Assembly: GCF_014077095.1 (NCBI RefSeq)
Contig: NZ_JACGVG010000035.1
Location: forward strand, 372,001 to 436,000
Length of the DNA: 64,000 nucleotides
Direction: 5' to 3'
From: Colwellia sp. MB02u-6
GTDB lineage: Bacteria > Pseudomonadota > Gammaproteobacteria > Enterobacterales > Alteromonadaceae
Shown: in pieces, positions 47,701 through 56,663 of the stretch
Layout of the letters: the number at the start of each line of letters is the position of its first letter
How positions within the stretch are numbered: the first letter of the stretch is position 1
Program-made: the position numbers and the translations under genes
Notes under the pieces: generated by a model
The model's database searches: none
What the model was told of the DNA's origin: nothing
The model's input: the letters and a program-made list of their open reading frames with translations, nothing else

Positions 47701-48245
47701 AAACTTTTTTCAAGGCTAAGCCAAGGCACTGAACTGGCTAAGGTTAAATTATCTGCGCTTGAGCTCAGTGCAATTTTTTTCGAGGCAATAGCGTTAACAC
47801 CGTAAGTATCATCGTAGGTAAGGGCCTGCCAAATTAGTAATGAAATATTAATATCGGCATGGGCTAAATTTGTTGTTGCCGTATCGCCACTGGATAATCT
47901 TAGGGTTGTAGCGTAAAGGTTTGCTGGGATTATATCAGCGCTAACCACATCAATATGAATAGTAGCAGAGGTAGCGGTTAGATTGGCAATGCGATAATTT
48001 AACCAGGCTACAGGCACTGCGGTAGGAGCGAAGCCGAGTAATAAGCCATCACCATCAAAGCTAACATCAAGGGCAATGGTATGGTTTTGTGCTTGTAAAA
48101 ATTCATGGGTAAATGCGACCGATGAAACTGATGCGCTAATGTTGAATGTTGGTGTTGTATCATTTGCACCACCACATGCCTGTAAAAATAGTAAGCTAAA
48201 TAAAATAATTACTATTAAACGCATGTTTTTTATTTGTCCCTTCAT
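44751..48245 (-). CDS. Large BACON-domain lipoprotein with duplicated halves
   Basis: 1164 residues. Signal LIVIILFSLLFLQAC with lipobox LQAC followed by GG. The chain contains BACON-like Ig modules (PWLSLEKSFLDGVTTITATP; DAAWLTLTPNADTNELTLVA; APWLILTPQSDD; DVSWLSLSTDGTNNTLTITG) alternating with two homologous ~250-residue segments that look like beta-propeller halves: PLLPQYYVATNNELRSYHLY and PMRPYIYIAQDDKLSTYHVI, each followed by IHPDASMML/IHPDGSMLL. BACON proteins are often linked to glycan or mucin binding. No ligand can be assigned. I kept the start at 48245 because AAGGA sits 5 nt upstream. Confidence 0.75.
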   Translation of the reverse strand: MKGQIKNMRLIVIILFSLLFLQACGGANDTTPTFNISASVSSVAFTHEFLQAQNHTIALDVSFDGDGLLLGFAPTAVPVAWLNYRIANLTATSATIHIDVVSADIIPANLYATTLRLSSGDTATTNLAHADINISLLIWQALTYDDTYGVNAIASKKIALSSSADNLTLASSVPWLSLEKSFLDGVTTITATPDVSHFSTAGFYPATIGITSPLGTTEYPVELSLDNIHLFADRATVALAKTANISNSQTTLNINSNSILPWGWQATTDAAWLTLTPNADTNELTLVADSTALTNNATTIAEITLSGNEQTTATAETIQVSFYKSDLLSENNSLNIVANTDGVVTNPLLPQYYVATNNELRSYHLYTNEILSTTVIAPADTLLEQLIIHPDASMMLAKAVETNVIDENTSVTSIHRYQINLSDMSVVELTDVDITNEPVKFIRLNGRYFVATTLLEFADQSLMRVGFDSPNAFFARAFNVAEQNQTLFALDVSTSDDLMSIKRLNVNVNDFGRNPITTEISHSYRPELLGENQQINDFYVTADEQNIYAISPTSEWISFDGTTFIDNGLLNTNEAITNLALAHSANDRPYYVRFDSEVGFKIDIYNEQQTLANSIELGENQPAKMLIANGDSRAVLTSSSADSINVITLSQISSSAETLAFSTTFGDSAIATQTLTLSTISANWQATATAPWLILTPQSDDNGERILIDIDTSLITGWGLMTASISIYDPASGTKKVITVDLATDAIRLSSNYPALAFNSLATEQTLVHTLDILTNSETNIAWQATTDVSWLSLSTDGTNNTLTITGTPANIATDGVHSAVITLSPTTADTALFGRINVTFNKGVNDANDLDISNISFNTSGLVLDPMRPYIYIAQDDKLSTYHVISGALINTTRSPLVDVDLTHLVIHPDGSMLLASNSETYLDENELEQTRINHYQFDLNSYQFSQINSDKITIEYRPVMIKIIAGIPLVITQTLEYADLDLTRQYWLQDNAYFVSTIAHANSADIFMAYKQASTSLERFALSYNAYANKTISVINQPAYINAAFTNLSSFAMSHNGETIYSANSTSEWASFDGTTYTDNGRLQGMANVQTFNSTTDSGNNSYFYRFDPTLGITYSKYNPAQIELWSEVIADASAESYLLPAYQRVLIYDAETSTLKLRSHP

Positions 48246-48781
48246 ACATGTCCTTATTTTTATTGATCGCTAGCACTTAGCTCTTATTTGTGACTGAATG
48301 TCACTCAATTTTGGCTCATTCATTATGTAAATTGCTGCACGTTTATTTTGCTTTATTATTAACAGGATGTAAAATTTATTAATATAATGTGAATTTAATT
48401 GGTGTTGTGTAGGTTAGTCATCATTGATGATTTTTACTTTTTACTGACTTAACTAGGGTATAAGCAGTATTCTTTATCTGTTTATCTGTTTATCTGTTTG
48501 TCTGTTTGTCTGTTTATTCTCAGTGAAGTATTTGCCAATAAAAAATTGGCTTAAATCATTCCTTTGAAAGACAGCCACTGATCTGCTGTCTTACAGAAAA
48601 AGCGCAGATAAAAATTCAATGAAATAGTTACAGCAAAAAATCAACTTTTTAACGTATAATTTTGCTGAAATAACGCTATTTTTAAATTAGTTAATTACAG
48701 ATTCTTATCTAAGTAAAGGTTGCTTCGGTGCTTTTTTTAGCTGTATAAGTAGCTTAAGGCTAAAGTTAGCGCCACATAAAC
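48246..48781. other. Intergenic region with tandem repeat
   Basis: Contains five TTTATCTG-like octamers at 48473-48512 (the last two read TTTGTCTG) and AT-rich sequence. No gene seen. Confidence 0.6.
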
Positions 48782-48991
48782 GTGACTTGGAAAAAAGATG
48801 TTAATGGTCAATTTGTAGATAAATCACCAAGTAATGATTAAATAGATTGGTATCTTCAAGCAGAGCTTGCGTATAATAAGCCCATTGGTGCGTCCCTAAT
48901 AACAGATCAAAAAGATAAAGCCAAAAGAGTGCGCTTTATGCAACAAGGTGGTTTCTCAACAGATTAAACCATGACACTATTAAACGCTTAA
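48782..48991 (+). pseudogene. 3' remnant of recX
   Basis: In one frame: VTWKKDVNGQFVDKSPSND, stop, IDWYLQAELAYNKPIGASLI, TDQKDKAKRVRFMQQGGFST, D, stop, TMTLLNA, stop. The last part matches the C-terminus of RecX, the RecA inhibitor (AKRIRFLQYRGFS-type ending). RecX normally stands between recA and alaS; alaS follows here by 33 bp, so synteny supports the call. The N-terminal half and recA are missing. Confidence 0.75.
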
Positions 48992-49024
48992 ACAGATATA
49001 TTCTTCGAAAATTAGGAAATTTAA

Positions 49025-51649
49025 ATGATTGAAACTAGTGCCCAGTTGCGTCAGGCATTTTTAGATTTTTATGCATCTAAGCAACATCAAATTATTGCGA
49101 GTAGCTCGCTTATTCCTGGTAACGATGCGACTTTATTATTCACTAATGCTGGCATGGTGCCATTTAAAGATGTATTTCTTGGCGATGATATTCGCAGTTA
49201 TACTCGAGCCACGTCAGCACAGCGCTGTGTTCGTGCTGGTGGCAAGCATAATGATCTAGAAAATGTTGGTTACACCGCACGTCATCATACTTTTTTTGAA
49301 ATGATGGGTAACTTTAGCTTTGGTGATTACTTCAAAGAAGAAGCGATAAATTATTCTTGGGAATTTTTAACCAGAGTATTAGGATTACCAAAAGAAAAAT
49401 TGCTGGTAACTGTTTATGAAAGTGATGTTGAAGCATACGACTATTGGTTAACAGTTATTGGTGTGCCAGCAGAGAAAATTATTCGTATTGGTGATAAATC
49501 AGTTGATAAACCCTATGAGTCAGACAATTTTTGGTCTATGGGTGATACCGGCCCATGTGGGCCTTGTTCAGAAATTTTTTATGATCACGGAGAAGATATT
49601 TTTGGTGGTCCTCCAGGTTCTGCAGATGAAGATGGCGATCGCTTTATCGAAATTTGGAATTTAGTTTTCATGCAATACAACCGTCAAGCCGACGGTACCA
49701 TGGGTAATTTGCCTAAACCGTCAATAGATACTGGTATGGGTTTAGAGCGTATTTCAGCGATAATGCAAGGTGTGCATAGCAATTATGAAATCGATATTTT
49801 CCAAGGCTTAATTCGTGATACCGCTACATTACTTGAATGTAATGATTTAGCACATAAATCACTACGTGTGATTGCCGATCATATTCGTTCATGTAGCTTC
49901 TTAATCACTGATGGTGTTATGCCGTCAAATGAGGGCCGTGGCTATGTATTACGTCGTATAATTCGCCGGGCTATTCGCCATGGCCACAAGTTAGAAGCTA
50001 AATCGTTTTTCTTCCATAAAATAGTCGCCTCACTTGCTGAGCAAATGGGCGAAGCTTATCCTGAACTTGTACAGCAACAGGCCATTATTGAGAAAATTTT
50101 ACTCAGAGAAGAAGAGCAATTTGGTCGCACGTTAGACCGAGGCATGGCGCTGTTAGAAGATACGTTATCAGCACTTAAAGGCGACACTATCGCTGGCGAT
50201 GACGTTTTTAAACTCTACGACACCTATGGTTTTCCTGCTGATTTAACGGCTGATATTGCCCGAGAACGAAACTTAAACATTGATCTTGACGGTTTTAACA
50301 TCGCCATGGCTGAACAACGTGCTCGCGCTCAAAAAGCTAGCCAATTTGGCACAGACTACAACGACACCCTTAAGTCAGAACATCGGACTGATTTTAAAGG
50401 TTATACCCGCCATGAAATGTCTTCTACTGTGGTTGAACTCTTTAACAATGAAGCCTCAGTTGCCGAATTAAGTGCGGGTGAAGCCGGTATTGTAGTGCTT
50501 GATAAAACTCCTTTTTATGCTGAGTCAGGTGGACAGGTTGGTGATAGCGGCATATTACAGTTTGATAATGGCATATTTGAAGTTTCTGATACCTTTAAAT
50601 TAGGCCATGCCTTTGCACACAAAGGTATTGCCCGTGACACTATTGGTTTAAACAGTCGTGTTAAAGCGCAAATTAATAGCGAACGTCGAGCCGCTATTGT
50701 TAAAAACCACACAGCTACACATATATTACACGCCAGTCTTCGCACCGTATTAGGCGATCACGTTACACAAAAAGGCTCATTATGTGATGCAGAAAAACTC
50801 CGTTTTGATTTTTCTCATTTTGACGCATTAACCCGTGAAGAGCTAACAACTATTGAACGTATGGTGAATGAGCAAATTAGAAGTAATTTAGCGCGCGAAA
50901 CCAATTTAATGCAAATTGACCAAGCGAAAGAAAAAGGCGCGATGGCATTATTTGGCGAAAAGTACGACGATGAAGTGCGAGTGGTCACCTTAGGTGGCTT
51001 TTCTACTGAACTTTGTGGCGGTGTGCATGTTGACCGAACTGGTGATATTGGCTTATTTAAAATTGTCTCTGAATCAGGCATTGCTGCCGGTGTTCGTCGA
51101 ATAGAAGCGCTAACAGGTGAGGCCGCGTTAAACTACTTTGCCGCACAAGAACAAACGTTAAGTACTATTGCTGCCTTGGTTAAAACTGACCCAGTGAATG
51201 TGGCCAGTAAAGTTGAGCAAGTGATATTACGTAACAAAGAGCTTGAAAAAGAAGTAGCACAATTTAAGCAAAAACTTGCCAGTCAAGCCGGTGCTGATTT
51301 AGTCAGCCAAGCTATTGACGTTAATGGCGTGAAAACCCTCGTTGCTAATTTAGCAGGCGTCGAGGCTAAATCATTGCGTGGCATGGTTGATGACCTGAAA
51401 AATAAAATGGGCTCAGGCATTATTTTACTAGGTACAACCAGTGACGATAAAGTGAGCTTAATTGCTGGTGTCACCAAAGATCTTGTTGGCCAAGTAAAAT
51501 CTGGCGAACTCGTTAATATTGCCGCGCAAGAAGTCGGTGGTAAAGGTGGCGGACGTCCTGATATGGCTCAAGCCGGAGGTAGCCAACCAGAGAATATTGA
51601 AGCAGCCTTAAAAGTAGCACAAAGCTGGTTAAAGGATAAGTTGAGCTAA
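49025..51649 (+). CDS. alaS: Alanyl-tRNA synthetase
   Basis: 874 residues, standard length. N-terminal catalytic domain ([35 protein letters not shown]), editing domain with zinc-binding HTATHILH and CGGVH, and the C-terminal C-Ala domain with [11 protein letters not shown]. It charges tRNA-Ala and clears mischarged Ser/Gly. Ribosome site TTAGGAAATTTAA. Own terminator at 51681-51704. Confidence 0.98.
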   Translation: MIETSAQLRQAFLDFYASKQHQIIASSSLIPGNDATLLFTNAGMVPFKDVFLGDDIRSYTRATSAQRCVRAGGKHNDLENVGYTARHHTFFEMMGNFSFGDYFKEEAINYSWEFLTRVLGLPKEKLLVTVYESDVEAYDYWLTVIGVPAEKIIRIGDKSVDKPYESDNFWSMGDTGPCGPCSEIFYDHGEDIFGGPPGSADEDGDRFIEIWNLVFMQYNRQADGTMGNLPKPSIDTGMGLERISAIMQGVHSNYEIDIFQGLIRDTATLLECNDLAHKSLRVIADHIRSCSFLITDGVMPSNEGRGYVLRRIIRRAIRHGHKLEAKSFFFHKIVASLAEQMGEAYPELVQQQAIIEKILLREEEQFGRTLDRGMALLEDTLSALKGDTIAGDDVFKLYDTYGFPADLTADIARERNLNIDLDGFNIAMAEQRARAQKASQFGTDYNDTLKSEHRTDFKGYTRHEMSSTVVELFNNEASVAELSAGEAGIVVLDKTPFYAESGGQVGDSGILQFDNGIFEVSDTFKLGHAFAHKGIARDTIGLNSRVKAQINSERRAAIVKNHTATHILHASLRTVLGDHVTQKGSLCDAEKLRFDFSHFDALTREELTTIERMVNEQIRSNLARETNLMQIDQAKEKGAMALFGEKYDDEVRVVTLGGFSTELCGGVHVDRTGDIGLFKIVSESGIAAGVRRIEALTGEAALNYFAAQEQTLSTIAALVKTDPVNVASKVEQVILRNKELEKEVAQFKQKLASQAGADLVSQAIDVNGVKTLVANLAGVEAKSLRGMVDDLKNKMGSGIILLGTTSDDKVSLIAGVTKDLVGQVKSGELVNIAAQEVGGKGGGRPDMAQAGGSQPENIEAALKVAQSWLKDKLS

Positions 51650-51680
51650 TATCTAGGTAGGTAAGTAGATAAATTAATTT

Positions 51681-51704
51681 AAGGGGCTTTTAGCCCCTTT
51701 TTTT
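51681..51704 (+). terminator. Terminator of alaS
   Basis: AAGGGGCT / AGCCCCTT stem, 3-nt loop, T-run. Confidence 0.85.
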
Positions 51705-52282
51705 ATCTATCAGGAGTACATAGATTCACAATAGCGTATAAATAGCATGTACGTTATATTTAGAGGGTATAACCATTCCTAGCCATAAATTGCTCAAGGG
51801 CACTAATATATCTTAGTATGTCGATGCACAGGAGCTTTTGTGACAGGAACATCAATCAAAACCATGGCAATATTTTTTGCCACTGAACTAACTTAATGCA
51901 CTTGGTATAAATAATAATTTACAATCAGCTCGAATTTTTTATCCGCCTTTAAGGTCTTTTGTTAACAGGGTGTGATTATCATGTTGTTATTAATATTTTT
52001 TTGATGATAAATTACAAAAACTTACTTATAAAGTGTTTATTGTTTCATGAAGGTTGTTAATATGAACAGTAATTGCTGCAATTGCATTCTGCTATTGTTC
52101 TGCAAGTTTTTTGTTAAATATTGAAAATTCGATATGGTTAATAGAATCGTCAATGTTTGATAAGTACTCTAGATGCTTATTGTGAACATTAGTGCACTTT
52201 TGCAAATAGTAGACTAAATTTAATTTGTTACTAGCTTATATATATTTAGTGGATCTCGTTTTTAAACATAAAGGAAATTAAG
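51705..52282. other. csrA upstream region
   Basis: No gene. AT-rich; the aspartokinase gene often found between alaS and csrA in relatives is absent. Promoters for csrA must lie here but none is certain. Confidence 0.4.
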
Positions 52283-52480
52283 ATGTTAATATTAACTCGC
52301 CGAGTTGGTGAAACGTTGATGATCGGAGACGATGTCACAGTGACAGTGTTGGGTGTTAAAGGTAACCAAGTACGTATTGGTGTTAACGCCCCAAAGGAAG
52401 TGTCGGTTCATCGTGAAGAAATATATATGAGAATACAATCTGAAAAAGGTGAGGGTGAAGCCTCAGGTAATGAAATCTAA
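52283..52480 (+). CDS. csrA: Carbon storage regulator CsrA
   Basis: 65 residues with the family start [20 protein letters not shown] and the RNA-binding [13 protein letters not shown]. CsrA binds GGA motifs in mRNA leaders and controls translation of metabolism, motility and biofilm genes. Ribosome site AAAGGAAATTAAG. It is followed by a terminator, then a tRNA cluster, as in many gammaproteobacteria. Confidence 0.97.
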   Translation: MLILTRRVGETLMIGDDVTVTVLGVKGNQVRIGVNAPKEVSVHREEIYMRIQSEKGEGEASGNEI

Positions 52481-52496
52481 TTACTTTCTCATAATT

Positions 52497-52521
52497 AAAG
52501 CCGACATCAGTCGGCTTTTTT
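52497..52521 (+). terminator. Terminator of csrA
   Basis: GCCGAC / GTCGGC stem with ATCA loop and T-run. Confidence 0.85.
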
Positions 52522-52646
52522 GATCCAGCAATAAAATTAGGTAGCCCATTTTAGCGCATTTTTCGTTAGTTAACGTTTGAAAAATGACCGTGTTGTTTGA
52601 ATTGTCACCAAACAGTCAATAAATAGGAATAAATGCGGGAAAAAGT

Positions 52647-52674
52647 TTGACTTATTTTTATAATCCCTTATGAT
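52647..52674 (+). promoter_or_regulatory. Promoter of the tRNA cluster
   Basis: TTGACT (-35), 16 nt, TATGAT (-10), then a C-rich discriminator (CGCCCC) typical of stringently controlled stable-RNA promoters, about 10 bp before tRNA-Ser. Confidence 0.6.
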
Positions 52675-52684
52675 TCGCCCCATT

Positions 52685-52777
52685 GGAGAGGTGGCCGAGT
52701 GGCCGAAGGCGCTCCCCTGCTAAGGGAGTATCCGGTTTGTAGCCGGATCGAGGGTTCGAATCCCTCCCTCTCCGCCA
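52685..52777 (+). tRNA. tRNA-Ser (anticodon GCT)
   Basis: Starts GGAGAGGTGGCCGAGTGG, has a long variable arm, T loop GGTTCGAATCC, acceptor closing CTCTCCG and encoded CCA. Anticodon loop CTGCTAAG gives GCT. Confidence 0.97.
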
Positions 52778-52923
52778 ATTTTTTAGATTGGAATCGTAGG
52801 AACAACGATAGTTAAATAGTTCATTGCGAGTAGTTATAATATTTACTAGGTTGTCTACCTAAGGAAATATTGTTTAGCTCGCTATCTCTTGAACTAGAGA
52901 TATAAATAACAGGTTTGATTTGA

Positions 52924-53000
52924 GGACGCGTAGCTCAGCTGGATAGAGTACCTGGCTACGAACCAGGCGGTCGCAGGTTCGACTCCTGCCGCGTCCGCCA
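52924..53000 (+). tRNA. tRNA-Arg (anticodon ACG), copy 1
   Basis: 77 nt including CCA: GGACGCG / CGCGTCC acceptor, anticodon loop CTACGAA, T loop GGTTCGACTCC. ACG is read as ICG and needs TadA. Confidence 0.97.
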
Positions 53001-53116
53001 CTTTTCTTTAAGTGGCTAAATAATAAAGACTAGCAAATATTAACGCTAGTTAAAAAATAAATATTATATAAATTGGTCATCTCCTAAACATGAGATATAA
53101 AAAAACAGTTTATTGC

Positions 53117-53193
53117 GGACGCGTAGCTCAGCTGGATAGAGTACCTGGCTACGAACCAGGCGGTCGCAGGTTCGACTCCTGCCGCGTCCGCCA
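53117..53193 (+). tRNA. tRNA-Arg (ACG), copy 2
   Basis: Identical in sequence to copy 1. Followed by a terminator at 53199-53228. Confidence 0.97.
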
Positions 53194-53198
53194 CATTG

Positions 53199-53228
53199 AA
53201 AAAACCAGTCTGATGACTGGTTTTTTTT
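53199..53228 (+). terminator. Terminator after tRNA-Arg copy 2
   Basis: AAAACCAGTC / GACTGGTTTT stem with TGAT loop and T-run. Confidence 0.85.
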
Positions 53229-53335
53229 CGCCCCGACATTTTGTTTTTATTTTTGTGGGGCAGCAGCAATGTGCTCATTATGAGTAACGTGCACTATCTC
53301 TTAAGCTAGAGATATAAATAACAGGTTTGATTTGA

Positions 53336-53385
53336 GGGTGCGTAGCTCAGTTGGATAGGTTATCTAATGTTAATGGCTACGAATA
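53336..53385 (+). pseudogene. Decayed tRNA-Arg fragment
   Basis: GGGTGCGTAGCTCAGTTGGATAG matches the 5' half of the tRNA-Arg copies; GGCTACGAA of the anticodon loop follows a disrupted stem, and the 3' half is lost. It lies between the two tRNA blocks. Confidence 0.65.
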
Positions 53386-53445
53386 CTTATTATGCGCAAA
53401 GTTCGTTATCTCCTGAACATGAGATATAAAAAAACAGTTTATTGA

Positions 53446-53522
53446 GGACGCGTAGCTCAGCTGGATAGAGTACCTGGCTACGAACCAGGCGGTCGCAGGT
53501 TCGACTCCTGCCGCGTCCGCCA
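53446..53522 (+). tRNA. tRNA-Arg (ACG), copy 3
   Basis: Identical to copy 1; its 3' flank (CACTTTTCTTTAAGTGGC) also equals that of copy 1, showing duplication of the block. Confidence 0.97.
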
Positions 53523-53638
53523 CTTTTCTTTAAGTGGCTAAATAATAAAGATTAGCAAATATTAACGCTAGTTAAAAAATAAATATTGTGTAAGTTGGTC
53601 ATCTCCTAAACATGAGATATAAAAAAACAGTTTATTGC

Positions 53639-53715
53639 GGACGCGTAGCTCAGCTGGATAGAGTACCTGGCTACGAACCAGGCGGTCGCAGGTTCGACTC
53701 CTGCCGCGTCCGCCA
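53639..53715 (+). tRNA. tRNA-Arg (ACG), copy 4
   Basis: Identical to copy 2, with the same upstream (ATGAGATATAAAAAAACAG) and downstream terminator. Confidence 0.97.
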
Positions 53716-53718
53716 CAT

Positions 53719-53750
53719 TAAAAAAACCAGTCTGATGACTGGTTTTTTTT
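53719..53750 (+). terminator. Terminator after tRNA-Arg copy 4
   Basis: Same hairpin as at 53199-53228. Confidence 0.85.
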
Positions 53751-54353
53751 CGCCTGAATTTTTTGCCAACCACTTATCTGCGATAACTTTCCCAATAAGC
53801 TTTTTCCCCACTAGAATCATCGCAACTTGATGAATTACATGTTTATTTTTAATGATTAAATGAAGATTGCTGCATCATAAAATTTATTAGGTAAGTAACG
53901 ACTGATTAAATTTTATGCCTTGTATTTAGCCATTTTCTGGATGAAAAAGTAGAGCACTTAATTAGTCAAGCGGGTATTAGTGAGCTAAGTACAGTAAATA
54001 TTAAATTTTGCATAAGCAAAGTTTGTGAAATATCGTGCCTATCGGTTATGTTTTTTGAGTCAGTGCAATTTAGACACTCATTTGCTTGAGTATTTTTATA
54101 GTGATTAGTTTGCCTCTAAGTTAGCCAAAGGTAAGTTTAAAGACTCTTTGATCGACATTCTTATTTTCAACAACACTTATCTGAAACTAAAATATTATTT
54201 ACTACTATTTCAATGCTGTCAAAATGAGTCATTATTTAGTCTAATCGGTATATGCTTTTTTTAGATTTTATTGACAATAAAATAATATTTTTTTGTCAAT
54301 AGTGTAGGTTTTTTGAACAAACTAAGGGCGTTAGTTAGTGTCAGATTTTACTG
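53751..54353. other. AT-rich region upstream of the oad operon
   Basis: No gene recognised; strongly AT-rich. The regulatory motifs begin at 54354. Confidence 0.4.
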
Positions 54354-54449
54354 TTGTATATTGTATAATATCTTTGTTTTTCTTTTTCTAATAACCGCTA
54401 TTCATGGATTTGATATTGTATACAATTTACTTGATATACAATTTTGTAT
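54354..54449. promoter_or_regulatory. Cluster of TTGTATACAA-type operator sites
   Basis: TTGTATA twice in tandem (54354-54367), palindrome ATTGTATACAAT (54414-54425) and palindrome TATACAA-TT-TTGTATA (54434-54449). Such palindromes are typical of GntR-family regulators. They lie 150-250 bp before oadG. Confidence 0.55.
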
Positions 54450-54502
54450 AAAATAATGACGAAATATCATTAAATTTAGTTGTTTTTTTGAACTATTTTA
54501 GC

Positions 54503-54533
54503 TTGACATTATTTTTTTTTACCAATTTGTAAT
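54503..54533 (+). promoter_or_regulatory. Candidate oad promoter
   Basis: TTGACA at 54503-54508, then TGTAAT at 54528-54533 (19-nt spacer), about 70 bp before oadG. Confidence 0.4.
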
Positions 54534-54600
54534 AATTTGTTTGCTTTTTACACATTGGAGTGATTATTCTAATTATATAAAATTACTTGAGAGTAAAAAA

Positions 54601-54873
54601 ATGGAAAATCTTCAACAGTTATTTATTGAAGCAGGTACTTTAATGTTAGCCGGTATGGTCTTTGTATTTACCTTTTTAGGTTTGCTGATTGTTTTTATTA
54701 AGGTTGTGCTGGTTAAGTTGGCAACAAAATTTCCTGATGCCATTGTTGAAAGTAGAGCCTCAAGTAAAAAAAACAATAAAAAACAAGATGGCAACGCTGT
54801 ATCACCGGCAGTCGTCGCAGCAATCTCTTGTGCTGTTACCCAATATCGTCAACAACATTCTGCACAGAAATAG
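54601..54873 (+). CDS. oadG: Oxaloacetate decarboxylase, gamma subunit
   Basis: 90 residues from the ATG at 54601 (MENLQQLFIEAGTLMLAGMV), preceded by GAGAG. One membrane helix (residues 13-38), then a charged tail with SPAVVAAISCAVTQYRQQ as in OadG. The subunit anchors the alpha subunit and helps assemble the Na+ pump. First gene of oadGAB; oadA starts 9 nt after it. Confidence 0.93.
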   Translation: MENLQQLFIEAGTLMLAGMVFVFTFLGLLIVFIKVVLVKLATKFPDAIVESRASSKKNNKKQDGNAVSPAVVAAISCAVTQYRQQHSAQK

Positions 54874-54882
54874 GAAATGACC

Positions 54883-56655
54883 ATGACTAAGCCCTTAGGA
54901 ATAACTGAAGTCGTATTACGCGACGGCCATCAATCATTGCTCGCCACACGATTACGTTTGGAAGATATGTTACCCATTGCTGCTAAAATGGATGAAATTG
55001 GTTATTGGTCAATTGAATCTTGGGGTGGCGCAACATTTGATTCTTGTATTCGTTATTTAGGTGAAGATCCTTGGGAGCGTCTTCGAGCGCTAAAAAAAGC
55101 GATGCCAAAAACCAAACAACAAATGTTGTTTCGTGGTCAAAATATTCTAGGTTACCGTCATTATGCTGACGATGTGGTAGAAAAATTTGTTGAGCGCGCT
55201 CACGTTAATGGCATTGATGTTTTTAGGATTTTTGATGCGATGAATGATGTACGTAACTTACAAACATCGATTAAAGCCGCGGTAAAGGTTGGCGCGCATG
55301 CCCAAGGAACTTTAAGCTACACTGAGAGTCCTGTGCATACCCTTGAAGGCTGGCTAACCATGGCTAAGCAGCTAGAAGATATGGGCGCACATTCTTTGTG
55401 TATCAAAGATATGGCTGGCCTTTTAAAACCCTACGATGCCGCTGAGCTGATTAGCCGTTTAAAAGAAACTGTTGCTTTACCTATTGCACTACATTGTCAT
55501 GCCACAACAGGCTTGAGTGTTGCGACACACATGAAAGCCATTGATGCAGATATTGATGTGATCGACACGGCTATTTCATCAATGAGTATGACTTACGGCC
55601 ATTCACCAACAGAAACTATTGTCTCTATTGTTGAAGGTACAGCACGTGATACTGGCTTAGATATGCTTAAATTAGCAGAAGTAGCCACTTATTTTCGTGA
55701 CGTTCGCGAAAAATATGCCCAGTTTGAAGGTAGCTTGAGGGGTATTGATGCGCGTATCTTAGTCGCACAAGTACCTGGTGGCATGCTAACCAATATGGAA
55801 AGTCAATTAAAAGAGCAAGGCGCAGCTGATAAGCTTGATGAAGTGCTAACAGAAATTCCAAAAGTGCGTAAAGACCTTGGTTATATTCCTTTGGTGACAC
55901 CGACCTCACAAATTGTTGGTACTCAAGCGGTATTAAATGTCCTTACCGGTGAGCGCTACAAGTCAATTACCAAAGAAACGGCCGGTGTACTAAAAGGCGA
56001 GTACGGTAAGACTGCCGCGCCAGTTGATGCTGAATTACAAGCAAGAGTACTCGATGGAAATGCCGCAATTACTTGTCGCCCAGCAGACTTACTTGATCCA
56101 GAAATGGATAAATTATCGGTTGAATTGCAACAAGTTGCCGAAGAGAAAAATATTACACTAGCTGAAGATACTATCGATGATGTGCTAACTTATGCATTAT
56201 TTCCACAAATTGGTTTGAAATTTTTAACCAATCGCCATAACCCAGATGCTTTTGAACCAGCACCGACTAAGGCAGCCGCTAAAAGTACGGCTGCAGCTCC
56301 AACAACCAGTTCAGCTAACGCTGGCCCTGAAAGTTACGCGGTAAGTGTTGACGGTAAAGTCTTTGACGTTGTTGTTGCCCCTGGTGGTTCAATAGATACG
56401 ATTGCGCCAGCGAGCAAAGCACCCAAAGCAAGTGCAAGCGATGGTGAACCTTTAAAAGCGCCTTTAGCGGGTAATATTTTTAAAGTGCTGGTAAATGAAG
56501 GTGACGAAGTCGAAGCAGGCGAAGTGGTTATCATCATGGAAGCGATGAAAATGGAAACTGAAATCCGGGTAATAACAGCCGGTGAAATATCAGCTATTCA
56601 CACCAAAGAAGGTGACTCAGTTGCCGTTGGTGATATCTTGTTAAACTTGGTATAG
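54883..56655 (+). CDS. oadA: Oxaloacetate decarboxylase, alpha subunit
   Basis: 590 residues from the second ATG (54883), better spaced from AGGAA than the first at 54877. Carboxyltransferase domain ([40 protein letters not shown]), a Pro/Ala linker (about 465-510), and a biotinyl domain with acceptor Lys in EAMKMETE. It transfers CO2 from oxaloacetate to biotin, and OadB uses the decarboxylation to pump Na+. Confidence 0.96.
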   Translation: MTKPLGITEVVLRDGHQSLLATRLRLEDMLPIAAKMDEIGYWSIESWGGATFDSCIRYLGEDPWERLRALKKAMPKTKQQMLFRGQNILGYRHYADDVVEKFVERAHVNGIDVFRIFDAMNDVRNLQTSIKAAVKVGAHAQGTLSYTESPVHTLEGWLTMAKQLEDMGAHSLCIKDMAGLLKPYDAAELISRLKETVALPIALHCHATTGLSVATHMKAIDADIDVIDTAISSMSMTYGHSPTETIVSIVEGTARDTGLDMLKLAEVATYFRDVREKYAQFEGSLRGIDARILVAQVPGGMLTNMESQLKEQGAADKLDEVLTEIPKVRKDLGYIPLVTPTSQIVGTQAVLNVLTGERYKSITKETAGVLKGEYGKTAAPVDAELQARVLDGNAAITCRPADLLDPEMDKLSVELQQVAEEKNITLAEDTIDDVLTYALFPQIGLKFLTNRHNPDAFEPAPTKAAAKSTAAAPTTSSANAGPESYAVSVDGKVFDVVVAPGGSIDTIAPASKAPKASASDGEPLKAPLAGNIFKVLVNEGDEVEAGEVVIIMEAMKMETEIRVITAGEISAIHTKEGDSVAVGDILLNLV

Positions 56656-56663
56656 GATAACCC

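Noticed and set aside
48473-48512. Tandem octamers as a CRISPR array
   Set aside because: Units are 8 bp without spacers; no CRISPR features anywhere in the window.
53084-53830. Protein-like frames of 64-72 residues across the tRNA-Arg genes on both strands
   Set aside because: They are read through tRNA genes and repeat because the tRNA block is duplicated; not proteins.
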